A DNA stretch of 64,000 nt from an uncultured bacterium (GCA_938036315.1 CALHPK010000002.1:62001-126000), one strand, 5' to 3'; counted from the stretch's first letter, positions 16,838-27,259 are shown. Notes: generated by a model from the letters alone, not told the origin. Made by a program: numbers and translations.

Positions 16838-19800
16838 TTATTGAATAGATTTTTCCCAAATAGATTTTTCCCAGCTATCGATTTTCTCCAGAACCTGCTG
16901 TAAAAATTTTTCTTTGTACCCTGCGAACTCTTTTGGAACTACGACCAAAAGCTTCTTTAGTCCGTCTTCAAGGACATCTTCTGCTTTCTTAGAACCTGTT
17001 TCGGTGTAGTGCATAAGCAGAAGTTTTTTTGCGACTTCATACTCAAATTCATTGTCTATCTCTTTAAGGAAAACAAAATTGTCGTTTATGTTATATTTGA
17101 GTTTTGTATCATTCAGCACGAATCCTATTCCTCCTGTCATACCTGCTCCAAGATTTCTTCCGACTTCCCCCAGTATGATGCACACACCATTTGTCATATA
17201 TTCCATGCAATGGTTTCCGCTCCCCTCGGCCACGGCGAAAACACCCGAATTTCTTATTGCGAATCTCTCTCCAACTTTTCCAGCTGCAAAAAAATAACCC
17301 CCTGTGCCTCCATACAGACAAACATTACCCGCGCAAAGCATATTACTGTGAGGTGGTATGATAATTATTTCTCCCCCTGATAGAGCTTTCCCAACATAGT
17401 CATTTGCTACTCCTTTGAGTACAAATTTTATTCCTTTTACTAAAAACGCACCAAAACTCTGCCCTGCTATTCCCTTAAATTCTATTTCGATGGTTCTTGG
17501 GGCAAGTCCCTTTTTGATCCCAAGTCCATCCCCCCACTTTTTTGCGATAAAGCCTGATAAAGTTGCACCAACAGATCTGTGAATGTTATCTATGTTGTAA
17601 CTCAGCTTTACCTTTTTCCCCAAGGTCCACACAGATAGGACATCCTCAAGAATTTTTGAATTCAGATCCTCATCGGGGGTTTCTGGTCTGTCATTTCTAT
17701 CTTTTTCATTCTTCGTTGGGGCGTTATCTATTATTTTCTTCAGTTCTACATCTTCGTTGTTATATTCTTTGGAATTTCGGTTTCCCAGAGCAATGTCTAC
17801 GAACTTTCTTTTCAGATAATTTGCATCCACTGGTCTACCTGTTTTCTTGCTGATAATACCCTTGGGGATTACCAGGTCTATTCGTCCTATAATTTCAGAA
17901 AGAGATCTTGCTCCAAGGCTAGCCAAGATTTGTCTAACTTCCTGTGCCACTGCGGTGAGGTATCTTTGAATTCTCTCGGGAGATCCTGGGAACTTTTTTC
18001 TTAGATCTTCTCTTTGGGATGCTATCCCCACAGGACAAGTGTTGAGATGGCATTGTCTTGCCATCACGCATCCTATTGCAATCATTGCTGAACTTCCAAA
18101 TCCGAATAACTCCGCTCCTAATACAGCAGCTTTTACGACATCCGTACCGTTGAGTAGTCCGCCATCTACTCTTATCTTCACTCTATCCCTTAGATTGTTT
18201 CGTATGAGTACGGCCTGGGTTTCAATTAAACCCAATTCCCATGGAATTCCTGCGTTTTTTATCGAACTTGGGGGAGAAGCTCCTGTTCCTCCTTCGTCTC
18301 CTGCAATGTGGACTATATCTGCGTATGCTTTTACGACTCCTGATGCGACCACTCCAACTCCAGATTCAGCAACGAGCTTTACCGAAACCCGAGCTTCAGT
18401 ATTTACTTTCTTAAGATCATATATAAGCTGAGATAGATCTTCAATAGAGTATATGTCGTGGTGAGGTGGTGGGGATATAAGGGTAATACCTGGGACGGAT
18501 CTTCTTGTTAGTGCTATGATCTGAGTAACTTTGCTTCCGGGTAGTTGACCTCCCTCTCCTGGCTTTGAGCCCTGAGCTATTTTTATCTCAAGTTCAATGC
18601 AGTTTACCGCATACTCTGTCGTAACGCCAAATCTTCCAGAAGCAATTTGCTTCATCTGAGAATTAGCCCAGTCTCCACTTTCGTAAGGATCATATCTGTG
18701 TGGAGATTCTCCACCTTCACCACTTCCCATAATAACACCTATTCTGTTTGCTCCTATGGCCAAGGTTTCATGAGCTTCTGGAGATAAAGCTCCAAAAGAC
18801 ATTGAGGAGATGTAAAACCGTTTAAGAATATTTTCTACTGGTTCAACTTCATCTAAGGGGACGGGCGGTCCCACTGGCTTTATATCAAAAATATCTCTGA
18901 TTTTTGAAGGAGGTCTTGAGTCAACCGCTTTAGTGAACTCCTCGTAAAATATTTGTTCACCGGTCTCTGTGAACTTATGCAGAGGCTTAAAGACATAAGG
19001 ATTCTTCAGATGATATTCTCTGTCCTTTATGAATTTGAAGAATCCAAAGTTATATGGCTTTAAAATTGAATCTCTGCTTAATTTCCAAAACTCAATGTAA
19101 TCAGATGCTATATCTTTGAACGTAACCCCTGAATCTGTAAACCAGGCAGGTGTTCCTTCAAAGCACAGATCAACTATCTCTTCACTTAGACCTATTATAT
19201 CAAAAATCTGTGCGCCTTTATAACTTGAGAGGACAGAGATTCCCATTTTACTCATGATCTTTTTTATACCTTTTTCCAGTGCGGATTTGTAATTTTTTAC
19301 GAGTTTGACTCTATCGTGAGGGATTTCTTTTGCTCTGTGCTCCTCTTTCAGATTATATGCTGTTTCGAATGCAAGGTACGGATATATAGCATCTGCTCCA
19401 TATCCTATCAGGCAGGCAAAGTGGTGCTCTTCCCTTGGTTCGCCAGATTCAACAACTATCGAAACTTTGAGCCTTAGACCATTTTTGACTAGCGCTTTGT
19501 GTACTGCTCCCACCGCAAGAAGAGAAGGCATAACCGCCCTGTTCTCAGAATAAATAACTCCTCTATCTGAGAGAATAACAAGCTTTATCTTATCATCTTT
19601 GGCAGTTTTGCAAACTTCCTCGACTAATTTTCTCAGCTCCCTCTCAAGAGAGCTTGGGTCGTGCGGATCAAATGATAGATCAAACACTTTGTAAGGAAAA
19701 ATCTCTTTTATCGCCTCAAAATTTTCACCAGTGATGATTGGACTATCAAGCTCTATAACATCTGCGTATCTTTCGTCTTCCTCAACCCCATCTCCTCTCT

Positions 19801-21388
19801 CTCCAATAATAGTGGTCAAAGATACGACAATATCTTCCCTGTACGGATCTATGGGTGGATTTGTAACCTGAGCAAATCTCTGTTTGAAGTATGAAAATAT
19901 ATTACGAGGAACTGAAGAAAGGAGAGAAATCGGGGTGTCGTCTCCCATAGAATATACAGCCTCTGATCCTTTTGTGGCCATCTCTTTTATGAATCTTTCT
20001 ATATCCTCTTCAGTATATCCAAAAAGATTCTGAATTCTTACGATTTCGTCTTCTCTTAGTACTGGTTTGAAGTTGTTGAGTTGAGTTTTCATTTTCTTTG
20101 AACGAGAAATCCAGACTGAATAATTTCTCTTCATAGCTATGGCTTTTTTTATTTGGTGATCTTCATAGAATTTCCTTTCAGAAGTATCCACATAGATCAT
20201 CTTACCAGGTTCTACTTTATTTAGAACTACGAAATCGTTAAGAGGTATCTGTGATATACCAAATTCAGATCCAGCAATGATGAGGTTATCTTTTGTTATA
20301 CCGTAGCGAGCTGGTCTTAGGCCGTTTCTATCAAGATGTAGTCCCACTCCTACTCCATCTGAGAAAACAACTGCTGCTGGTCCATCCCATGGCTCCATAA
20401 AGTAGCTGTGGTATTCAAAAAGTGCCTTTACATCTTCTGGCATATCATGAACTGACTCAAAAGGTTCAGGAATAAGCATACTAATAACAACTGGAAGTTC
20501 TTTACCACAGAAGTAATAGAATTCCACGACATTATCGAGCATAGATGAATCGCTTCCATCCTCCCATATTATTGGTTTTATAATATCTATCTCATCTGCT
20601 GACCATTTTGATGTAGGTTTCAATGAATATTCTCTTGCCTTCATCCAATTTACATTTCCAAGCAGAGAGTTTATTTCACCGTTATGAGCGATGAATCTGA
20701 ATGGTTGAGCTATAAACCAGTGAGAAGTTGTATTTGTGCTGTATCTTTCATGAAAAACACATATAGATGTTTCATATTCTGGATTCTGTAAATCTAGATA
20801 GAATTTGTCTATTTGTGATGATGTGAAAAGTCCTTTGTAGACAATTTTTTCAGAGGAAATAGAAGGAATGTACACCTCCGCTCCAAGTTGCGAGGCTCTT
20901 TTTTCAATGAGTTTTCTCAAGAGAAAAAGTTTTCTTTCGATTTCGAAAGATTTTCCTTTTGCTCCAAGGATGAGGTGCTTTATATTTGGTTTTGTTTTCA
21001 ATGCAGCTTGCCCCAGAGCTGAGTCATCAGTTGGAACATCGCGCCACATCAGAGGTCTGACCCCCATCTCCTTTGCTGAAGTTTCAGCAACTTCCATTAT
21101 AATCTTCCCTTTCTCATTATGAGGCAGGAAAAAGACCCCAACTGCTACCTTTTCCCCACTCTCAAGATGAATCCCATTCTTACTGAGCTCTTTTATAAAT
21201 ATTTTCTCAGGAATTTGAGTTAGTATTCCAGCTCCATCACCCGTTTTGCCATCATATGATACCGCTCCCCTGTGAATGAGATTCTTCACTGAGTTTATAC
21301 CTAACTCAAGAATTTTTCTGTCCTTTTTACCCCCTATATGAGCAACAAATCCTACTCCACAGGAATCCTTTTCTTTCAACCAATCCAA
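16838..21388 (-). CDS. gltB: Glutamate synthase, large subunit
   Basis: GltB makes two glutamates from glutamine and 2-oxoglutarate. The 1516-residue protein has all three regions. The N-terminal class II amidotransferase has its nucleophile Cys at residue 10 (DSCGVGFVAH). The FMN-binding synthase domain has GEGGESPHRY and the 3Fe-4S cysteines CVMARQCHLNTCPVG. The C-terminal glutamate-synthase beta-helix has GGEIIIIPP and GxxGGxGG-type repeats. The start is TTG, supported by a GGAGG 10 nt upstream, so the removable leader before the catalytic Cys is only nine residues. A 15-bp tandem duplication near the 3' end repeats WEKSI at the C terminus. The small subunit GltD is not in the window. Confidence 0.96.
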   Translation of the reverse strand: MDWLKEKDSCGVGFVAHIGGKKDRKILELGINSVKNLIHRGAVSYDGKTGDGAGILTQIPEKIFIKELSKNGIHLESGEKVAVGVFFLPHNEKGKIIMEVAETSAKEMGVRPLMWRDVPTDDSALGQAALKTKPNIKHLILGAKGKSFEIERKLFLLRKLIEKRASQLGAEVYIPSISSEKIVYKGLFTSSQIDKFYLDLQNPEYETSICVFHERYSTNTTSHWFIAQPFRFIAHNGEINSLLGNVNWMKAREYSLKPTSKWSADEIDIIKPIIWEDGSDSSMLDNVVEFYYFCGKELPVVISMLIPEPFESVHDMPEDVKALFEYHSYFMEPWDGPAAVVFSDGVGVGLHLDRNGLRPARYGITKDNLIIAGSEFGISQIPLNDFVVLNKVEPGKMIYVDTSERKFYEDHQIKKAIAMKRNYSVWISRSKKMKTQLNNFKPVLREDEIVRIQNLFGYTEEDIERFIKEMATKGSEAVYSMGDDTPISLLSSVPRNIFSYFKQRFAQVTNPPIDPYREDIVVSLTTIIGERGDGVEEDERYADVIELDSPIITGENFEAIKEIFPYKVFDLSFDPHDPSSLERELRKLVEEVCKTAKDDKIKLVILSDRGVIYSENRAVMPSLLAVGAVHKALVKNGLRLKVSIVVESGEPREEHHFACLIGYGADAIYPYLAFETAYNLKEEHRAKEIPHDRVKLVKNYKSALEKGIKKIMSKMGISVLSSYKGAQIFDIIGLSEEIVDLCFEGTPAWFTDSGVTFKDIASDYIEFWKLSRDSILKPYNFGFFKFIKDREYHLKNPYVFKPLHKFTETGEQIFYEEFTKAVDSRPPSKIRDIFDIKPVGPPVPLDEVEPVENILKRFYISSMSFGALSPEAHETLAIGANRIGVIMGSGEGGESPHRYDPYESGDWANSQMKQIASGRFGVTTEYAVNCIELEIKIAQGSKPGEGGQLPGSKVTQIIALTRRSVPGITLISPPPHHDIYSIEDLSQLIYDLKKVNTEARVSVKLVAESGVGVVASGVVKAYADIVHIAGDEGGTGASPPSSIKNAGIPWELGLIETQAVLIRNNLRDRVKIRVDGGLLNGTDVVKAAVLGAELFGFGSSAMIAIGCVMARQCHLNTCPVGIASQREDLRKKFPGSPERIQRYLTAVAQEVRQILASLGARSLSEIIGRIDLVIPKGIISKKTGRPVDANYLKRKFVDIALGNRNSKEYNNEDVELKKIIDNAPTKNEKDRNDRPETPDEDLNSKILEDVLSVWTLGKKVKLSYNIDNIHRSVGATLSGFIAKKWGDGLGIKKGLAPRTIEIEFKGIAGQSFGAFLVKGIKFVLKGVANDYVGKALSGGEIIIIPPHSNMLCAGNVCLYGGTGGYFFAAGKVGERFAIRNSGVFAVAEGSGNHCMEYMTNGVCIILGEVGRNLGAGMTGGIGFVLNDTKLKYNINDNFVFLKEIDNEFEYEVAKKLLLMHYTETGSKKAEDVLEDGLKKLLVVVPKEFAGYKEKFLQQVLEKIDSWEKSIWEKSIQ
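16844..16873. repeat. In-frame 15-bp tandem duplication at the 3' end of gltB
   Basis: AATAGATTTTTCCCA occurs twice exactly; the coding strand reads WEKSI twice just before the stop. Confidence 0.8.
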
Positions 21389-21398
21389 CTTTCTATTT

Positions 21399-21403
21399 CC
21401 TCC
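21399..21403 (-). promoter_or_regulatory. Shine-Dalgarno site that fixes the gltB TTG start
   Basis: GGAGG on the minus strand, 10 nt before TTG at 21388. It supports this TTG over any internal start and contrasts with the many nearby genes that lack such a site. Confidence 0.6.
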
Positions 21404-21525
21404 TTATTGGAAAATTTAGAATGGTATAAAACTATTAATCAATTTGGACAATAAAGTAAAATAAATAAAAAATTATACCGCAATCTCCGCAATCTTGATG
21501 TCATCCCCTTGAGAGGAAATCTTTG

Positions 21526-21531
21526 TAAAAT
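21526..21531 (+). promoter_or_regulatory. -10-like element of the ftsI-type gene
   Basis: TAAAAT ending 9 nt before ATG 21541 (6 nt before the alternative TTG 21538); no Shine-Dalgarno sequence. Confidence 0.4.
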
Positions 21532-21540
21532 TTAATATTG

Positions 21541-23469
21541 ATGAGTAGAGGGAGGAAATCCAAAGAATACAGCTCTAGAAGCTCTCAGAGCAAGAAAAAA
21601 GTCGGAGATCCAGCGACAAAAAGGATATTAGTTTCACTTTTTCTTGTCTTAGCTGGATTCGGAATATATATTGTTCGGGCTGGCTACATCTCAATGTTTT
21701 CTGAGGAGCTTAAAGAAAAAGCTAAAGCTCAGAGCAAAACTACGATTGTGATAAAAGGTAAACGAGGGAAGATATATGACAGAAATGGGAAATTGATTGC
21801 CAAAGATATTCCTTCCTACTCACTGTGGATGAACCCACAAACATTAAGAACAGATGAAGCTAAAAGAAAAAACATATATGAGATAGCAAAAATATTGAAG
21901 ATAGATCAAAAAGAAATTTCAGATAAGCTCCAGAAAAAAGTACATTTTGTATGGATAAAAAGACAACTTACTGAAGATGAATTTAGGTCAGTAAAAAGAA
22001 TAATTGAGAGATTTAGCAGGAATGAAGTTGGAGTCATAAAGGAATGGAAAAGGTTTTATCCTTACGGCGATGTAGTAGCACACATTACTGGGTTTGTAAA
22101 TATTGATTCTGAAGGACTAGCAGGTCTGGAACTTTACTATGATAGAAAACTCAAGGGAAAGGAGATAAAACTAGCAGTACTGAGGGATGCTCTTGGAAGA
22201 ATAATTATGAACTTCCCCCCAGATGAACCACCTCCAGGATATGACATCTACACCACTGTAGATATTGATCTACAACTTCTGCTCTTTGAGGAACTAAAGA
22301 ATCAGATGCAGAATATGAAAGCTAAAGGTGCTTTTGCCATAGCTATTGATCCTAATACGGGAGAAGTTCTTGCCGGAGTTTCTTTACCGTCTTTCGATCC
22401 GAATTATCCCTCAAAATATCCAGAAAAATCAAGACAAGCGAAATTTTATCAATATGTATTTGAACCTGGTTCTGTGTTCAAAATATTTGTTGTAGCTAGT
22501 GCTCTTGAGAGTGATATAATATCACCAACCGATTCGTTCTTCTGTCATGAAGGCAAATGGGATTTCAAAAGCATAACAATCCGAGATGTTAAGAAGATAG
22601 GTTATGCTACTCCGCGAGAAATCGTTGCTCTCTCATCGAATATATGTGCGTCTCAGATCTCATTACTTTTGGGGAAAGAGAGGCTGTACAATTATCTCAA
22701 AAGGTTAGGATTCGGTTCGAAAACTGGAGTCGATCTGCCTGGGGAGGAATCGGGTTTACTTAGCCATTTTTCCCGCTGGTACGATGTTGACTTAGCAGTA
22801 ATTGGGTTCGGCTACTTTATTGGGGTAACGCCTTTACAGATCGCAACTGCCTTCAGCTCAATTGTGAATGACGGGTATATCCTTCGACCATATATTGTCA
22901 GTAAAATAGTATCTCCCCACAGAGAAATAATCTACCAAGCAAAACCAGAATTCAGGGACAAAATCTTTTCAAAACAAACCTGTGAATTAATGAAATCATT
23001 TATGCGCGAAACAGTAATATCTGGAACTGGCAAAAGAGCAGAAATTCCTTTTTTCCTTTCAGCTGGAAAGACAGGAACTTCAAGAAAGCTAAAGAATGGA
23101 AAATATGTTAAAGAGTACATATCAAGCTTCATTGGGTTTTCTCCATATGAAGATCCTAAAATTGTTCTGTTTGTAGTTTTCGATGAACCTGAAGAAGCAT
23201 ATTATGGTGGAGAAGTTGCTTCTCCAGTGTTTGCATCAGTTGTCGAAAAATATCTATCTTCGCACTTACAATTTTCAATAAATTCAGAGAATAGTTATGA
23301 TAAATCTTACAGTGGAACAAGCTCTCAAAAAGTTCTCCTCTCCAAGTTTTTAGATAGTCTACCTCAGGATAAATTGAAGGAAAAAAAAGTAACTATTAAA
23401 GGATATGGTTTTGTAAACCATGTAGAAGAAACCGAAGATGAAATAGTAATTCAACTTTCTCCTAATTGA
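21541..23469 (+). CDS. ftsI: Penicillin-binding protein 2/3, FtsI-type septal transpeptidase
   Basis: A monofunctional class B penicillin-binding protein that cross-links peptidoglycan, most like the division enzyme FtsI. A basic cytoplasmic tail (about 30 residues) is followed by one membrane segment ILVSLFLVLAGFGIYIV. The PBP dimerisation domain begins GKRGKIYDRNGKLIAKD. The transpeptidase motifs are all present: SxxK in EPGSVFKIF, SxN in SSNICAS and KTG in SAGKTGTSRK. The last ~35 residues (VTIKGYGFVNH) look like a degenerate PASTA end. The start is ATG 21541; a TTG one codon upstream is possible. No other division gene is adjacent. Confidence 0.93.
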   Translation: MSRGRKSKEYSSRSSQSKKKVGDPATKRILVSLFLVLAGFGIYIVRAGYISMFSEELKEKAKAQSKTTIVIKGKRGKIYDRNGKLIAKDIPSYSLWMNPQTLRTDEAKRKNIYEIAKILKIDQKEISDKLQKKVHFVWIKRQLTEDEFRSVKRIIERFSRNEVGVIKEWKRFYPYGDVVAHITGFVNIDSEGLAGLELYYDRKLKGKEIKLAVLRDALGRIIMNFPPDEPPPGYDIYTTVDIDLQLLLFEELKNQMQNMKAKGAFAIAIDPNTGEVLAGVSLPSFDPNYPSKYPEKSRQAKFYQYVFEPGSVFKIFVVASALESDIISPTDSFFCHEGKWDFKSITIRDVKKIGYATPREIVALSSNICASQISLLLGKERLYNYLKRLGFGSKTGVDLPGEESGLLSHFSRWYDVDLAVIGFGYFIGVTPLQIATAFSSIVNDGYILRPYIVSKIVSPHREIIYQAKPEFRDKIFSKQTCELMKSFMRETVISGTGKRAEIPFFLSAGKTGTSRKLKNGKYVKEYISSFIGFSPYEDPKIVLFVVFDEPEEAYYGGEVASPVFASVVEKYLSSHLQFSINSENSYDKSYSGTSSQKVLLSKFLDSLPQDKLKEKKVTIKGYGFVNHVEETEDEIVIQLSPN

Positions 23470-23522
23470 ACGTATGGTCAAGATTTTAGAAAATAAAAAT
23501 TAAGAGTTAATGGATTTATAAT

Positions 23523-23528
23523 TATAAT
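23523..23528 (+). promoter_or_regulatory. -10 element of the acyl-CoA dehydrogenase gene (TATAAT)
   Basis: A consensus TATAAT ending 7 nt before the ATG, the geometry expected of a leaderless transcript; no Shine-Dalgarno sequence. Confidence 0.5.
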
Positions 23529-23535
23529 TAAAGCT

Positions 23536-24738
23536 ATGGAGTTTTTGTGGAGTGACGAAGAGAAATCTTTATTTTCTGAATTTGAAAGGCTCTGCAGAGA
23601 AAAAATAGAACCTAAAGCAGAAAAGCTAGATAGAGAACCTTCTCTTTCACTTATCCGTGAGAATTTGAATATTCTTGCTGATTTTGGGTATCTTGGAGCT
23701 CCGCTCCCCCCGGAGTATGGAGGATTGGGACTGAAGTGGGTTACATACTTTACTATGTCTGAGTATCTTGCTAAAGCCTGTGCTTCAACTTACCTTAGTG
23801 CTATGGCTCATACCCTCTTGTGTGCTAACTTCATAACTATGTTCGGAACAGAAAAGCAAAAGAGGAAATATCTTCCTGAACTTTCACAGGGTAAACTCAT
23901 AGGAGTCCTGTGTGCCACAGAACCAGGTTGTGGGTCAGATCTTGCGGCTCTCAAAACAAAGGCAGTCAGAGATGGGAATTACTATATAATAAACGGTACA
24001 AAAGCCTATGCAACAAATGGTCCAATCGGTGACTTATTTATAATCTTAGCAAGATGTTCTGAAAACAGTCAAAATTCAGAGTCAGATAATAAAAATCCAA
24101 AATCCAAATATAGCGGAATTACCGCCTTCATAGTCGAGAGAGAAACTCCCGGGCTGATTGTTGGAACTCCCTATGACAAACTCGGATGCAGAGGCTCACC
24201 AACTTCTGACATCTTTTTGGATAGTGCTAAAGTCCCGGTTGAAAACGTACTTGGAGGGGTAGAAGGTTATGGGTTTAAACAGGTTATGAAAGTCTTTGAT
24301 ATTGGAAGAGTTGGGATGGCGGTTTATTCCTTGGGAATAGTTTCTGCCTGTCTTGAGGAAAGCATAAGATATTCAAAGGAGCGTTATACATTTGGCAAGC
24401 CTATAGCGGCATACGAAGATATAAACTTTAAGATTGTTGATATGCAGATTACTGTTGATATGGGGAGATCTATTGTTCTTCGCAGTGCATGGGCACACGA
24501 TTCTGGATCAGAAGATGCCGGGGTTTTAGCTTCCTGTGCGAAGCTATTTATCGCCGAAAGAGCGACAAAAAATGCTTCAGATGCACTGCAAATCTTCGGT
24601 GGACTCGGCTACATAAAAGGAACCAAAGTAGAAAGATTATACAGAGATGTAAAACTTGGTGAGATTGGCGAGGGAACAAATGAAATACAAAGAAGAATCA
24701 TTTTCAAAAGATTGACAAAGGAGTTCGGATACTCATAA
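23536..24738 (+). CDS. Acyl-CoA dehydrogenase
   Basis: An FAD flavoenzyme that introduces the alpha-beta double bond in acyl-CoA thioesters. The 400-residue protein has the N-terminal helical domain, the FAD-binding segment CATEPGCGSDLAALKT (about residue 130) and GTKAYATNG. The C-terminal helix bundle carries IFGGLGYIKGTKVERLYRDVK and GEGTNEIQRR, where the catalytic Glu is expected. Chain-length specificity cannot be read. No electron-transfer flavoprotein, thiolase or acyl-CoA synthetase gene is nearby. Its last 35 bp overlap the end of the convergent exported-protein gene. Confidence 0.93.
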   Translation: MEFLWSDEEKSLFSEFERLCREKIEPKAEKLDREPSLSLIRENLNILADFGYLGAPLPPEYGGLGLKWVTYFTMSEYLAKACASTYLSAMAHTLLCANFITMFGTEKQKRKYLPELSQGKLIGVLCATEPGCGSDLAALKTKAVRDGNYYIINGTKAYATNGPIGDLFIILARCSENSQNSESDNKNPKSKYSGITAFIVERETPGLIVGTPYDKLGCRGSPTSDIFLDSAKVPVENVLGGVEGYGFKQVMKVFDIGRVGMAVYSLGIVSACLEESIRYSKERYTFGKPIAAYEDINFKIVDMQITVDMGRSIVLRSAWAHDSGSEDAGVLASCAKLFIAERATKNASDALQIFGGLGYIKGTKVERLYRDVKLGEIGEGTNEIQRRIIFKRLTKEFGYS

Positions 24739-27244
24739 ACACAATAATAAACTGAAGCTTCAGATATTTCTGAACAACTGCTGCTACATCATTTAACATC
24801 TGGTTTGTTGGGAATCTAAATTGATAAGTATCCTCTCCCCTACACCATCTTTCGGTTATTTCCTGAGACGCTATCGCAGTTAAAGAGCAGGGATAAAGTT
24901 TCAATGATTTCCCAAATGTCGGGTCATCAAAATAAAAATATACAATAAATTCTTGGCTTTTATAATCCTGAAAGTAATCAGTTGTTGCTGAAGGAAATAT
25001 TCCATCTTTGTAAAGCAAAGGTTCTAATCCATACTGGAAGTGTGGAGAATCACCTATACTAAATATGGGCTCAATAAACTTATCCTGATCCTTTATTCCC
25101 ATAAATCCAGTTGGTACTTCAACTTCAACCGCCAAAAATGGCACTCCATCTCTGAATATCACAGATGGGAACAGAGATCTTAAATCATTGTTCTTCAAAA
25201 AATTATATAGATTTATCCTCAGAAAATCAGGGAGATCTATATTAGAATTCTGCAAAGGTAGTATAGATATGATATCAGAAATACCCAGATCATAAGTCCC
25301 ATTCAGAGAATCTATAACTTTTTGAAACTCAAATTTTGAATTCATAAGAGGGGTGTAATCAGACCCACTCTTTATACTTACAAGATCTCCGTGCACACAT
25401 ATTAACTCATCCACACTTTTGCAACTTTCAAGATTCCTGAAACTGTCAGCTAGATCTTTTAATCCCTTGATCAAAAGAGAAATAGAAGTAGAGGGGTCAA
25501 AATACTTTTCTCTTCTGAACACCTCAGCTGAAGACGCCAAATTCATTCCTAATTTCCCGATATATTCTGGTTCTGGAAACAGTATTTTACCAATATCGAC
25601 ATCTTCATCAATCAATTTATGTCCATAAAAATAAAGGTTTATTGCTTTAATGATTCTCAGAATTGAGATCATAAATTTAACAGAGTCAATCCCGGTACAC
25701 CCGCCAACAGAGGCTTGCGAAAAAATACCAAAGATATGAATTCTATCGCTGCAGAATTTGTGTTGTGTCTCTTTTGACGTAAGTTCATCTGCAACCTCTA
25801 CTGTTTCATCATAAATTTTTATCCATTCGTTATAGAACTTTAACTTTCCTTTTTCAGATAAAGGGAAATATAGTTCTGACATTAGTAATCCGAAATCAGC
25901 AAGAAATAATCCAATTTTACCGATATCAGAGCGAGCTAATTTGAACACTTCTCGGGCTTTCTGATATATGCCAAATTTCAAAAATGCCTTACCTTCTTCA
26001 ATTATGCAATTTTCATCTTCGGCACTACATAAAAATATCGTTCCGAGGTCTATAAAGTGTCCACCTGTATATAAATCAATAAGCTTTGGGATAAGACTGG
26101 GGGAGGTTACCGATATTGCCATATTCTTACCGTAAGGTAAAACAATTGAAAAATTTGTTGAGTGAAACACATATGACAATAGCAAATTTTCATCTTTGGG
26201 ATTTTCTACATTTACATAGTACGTTTGACTTGCTGGGTAGATATATCCGCTGGCATATGATATATCATTTAGTTCAATATTTACATTACCAGAAAAGTTA
26301 TCATCAATTTTTACCACTTCGGGAAATCTGAAAGCTTTGGAAAAGAAGATCCTTTTTGAATAATATGGAATTTTTATAGAAAATGATGGGTCGGACTTCC
26401 AGATCAGCCCAGAACCTTCAGCCCAAATTAATACATCCTTTTCGTTGAATAAAGTAGTAGCTTTTCCCTTTACTTCTGTAAAAATCTCCTGTCGTGGATA
26501 TAACTCAAATTTTTGTATAGCAATATCTTTAAGTATCACAAGATTATCAATTATCTTAGAATCATTTATAACATTATATATTCCAGTAGTTACAAAGGTG
26601 GAACTACCAGGGTAGATCTCAATTTTTAATTTATGCAAGATATCTTCTAAAATGATCTTATCTCCTGTTATATTTGAAACTGTTACCTTCTCAGGAAGAT
26701 TTGTAAAGCTTAGATCTCGAAGATCTATAACTTCATACTCTTGGATGTCTCCAAGGTTTAAATTTGCATATGAAGTTGCAGTTATTACAAAAGCTTGAGA
26801 AATCTCCTCAGGGAAATAGAAGATAATCATACCATTAGAAAGCATTGGAGATAGATATCTTGTTTCTGGAATGACGACAAAGATATCTCCATGAAAAAGG
26901 AACGGCTCATAATTTCTGAAATAGAAGGTTTTTCTCTGCAATTTTTTGAGCACGACTTTAGCTTTTGTGTTTATCTCCTCTACCACAACAGCTGTGCTAT
27001 ACTCATCTTTTTCAAATAGAATTAGATCTCCTCTTTCTGCCTTTATTGAGAATATTCCTTTTCTGTCCGACACCGTGCTGATACGTTTATTTGTATTTTT
27101 TATATAAACATCTGGCTGAGGGTTTTCATCAAGAAGGATCACACCACCAAATTGATTTTCTCCCCCATCCTTTTTACAGTGAACTAAGGCGCTGGAAATG
27201 CTGATCAAAAGCCATAGCAAGAGCAAAAGTTTTAAAATTCTCAT
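24704..27244 (-). CDS. Large exported protein of unknown function with N-terminal carboxypeptidase-regulatory-like domain
   Basis: I do not recognise this 846-residue protein as a whole. It opens with a strong hydrophobic signal (KLLLLLWLLISISSA) and a Cys at residue 27 in LVHCKK. That resembles a lipobox, but His at -1 is unusual, so lipidation is uncertain. Residues about 35-85 (GVILLDENPQPDVYIKNTN, then RISTVSDRKGIFSI) look like a CarboxypepD_reg/Ig-like module. The middle is beta-rich, then a helical TPR-like part begins near AEDENCIIEEGKAFLKFGIY. The C-terminal third contains LPDFLRINLYNF, comparable to IPNFLRIN in the lipoprotein at 32296-34851, so the two may be distant relatives. No partner gene is adjacent. 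Confidence 0.6.
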   Translation of the reverse strand: MRILKLLLLLWLLISISSALVHCKKDGGENQFGGVILLDENPQPDVYIKNTNKRISTVSDRKGIFSIKAERGDLILFEKDEYSTAVVVEEINTKAKVVLKKLQRKTFYFRNYEPFLFHGDIFVVIPETRYLSPMLSNGMIIFYFPEEISQAFVITATSYANLNLGDIQEYEVIDLRDLSFTNLPEKVTVSNITGDKIILEDILHKLKIEIYPGSSTFVTTGIYNVINDSKIIDNLVILKDIAIQKFELYPRQEIFTEVKGKATTLFNEKDVLIWAEGSGLIWKSDPSFSIKIPYYSKRIFFSKAFRFPEVVKIDDNFSGNVNIELNDISYASGYIYPASQTYYVNVENPKDENLLLSYVFHSTNFSIVLPYGKNMAISVTSPSLIPKLIDLYTGGHFIDLGTIFLCSAEDENCIIEEGKAFLKFGIYQKAREVFKLARSDIGKIGLFLADFGLLMSELYFPLSEKGKLKFYNEWIKIYDETVEVADELTSKETQHKFCSDRIHIFGIFSQASVGGCTGIDSVKFMISILRIIKAINLYFYGHKLIDEDVDIGKILFPEPEYIGKLGMNLASSAEVFRREKYFDPSTSISLLIKGLKDLADSFRNLESCKSVDELICVHGDLVSIKSGSDYTPLMNSKFEFQKVIDSLNGTYDLGISDIISILPLQNSNIDLPDFLRINLYNFLKNNDLRSLFPSVIFRDGVPFLAVEVEVPTGFMGIKDQDKFIEPIFSIGDSPHFQYGLEPLLYKDGIFPSATTDYFQDYKSQEFIVYFYFDDPTFGKSLKLYPCSLTAIASQEITERWCRGEDTYQFRFPTNQMLNDVAAVVQKYLKLQFIIVFMSIRTPLSIF

Positions 27245-27253
27245 TGATTAAAT

Positions 27254-27259
27254 ATTTTA
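27254..27259 (-). promoter_or_regulatory. -10-like element of the large exported-protein gene
   Basis: TAAAAT on the minus strand ending 9 nt before the ATG at 27244; no Shine-Dalgarno sequence. Confidence 0.4.
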
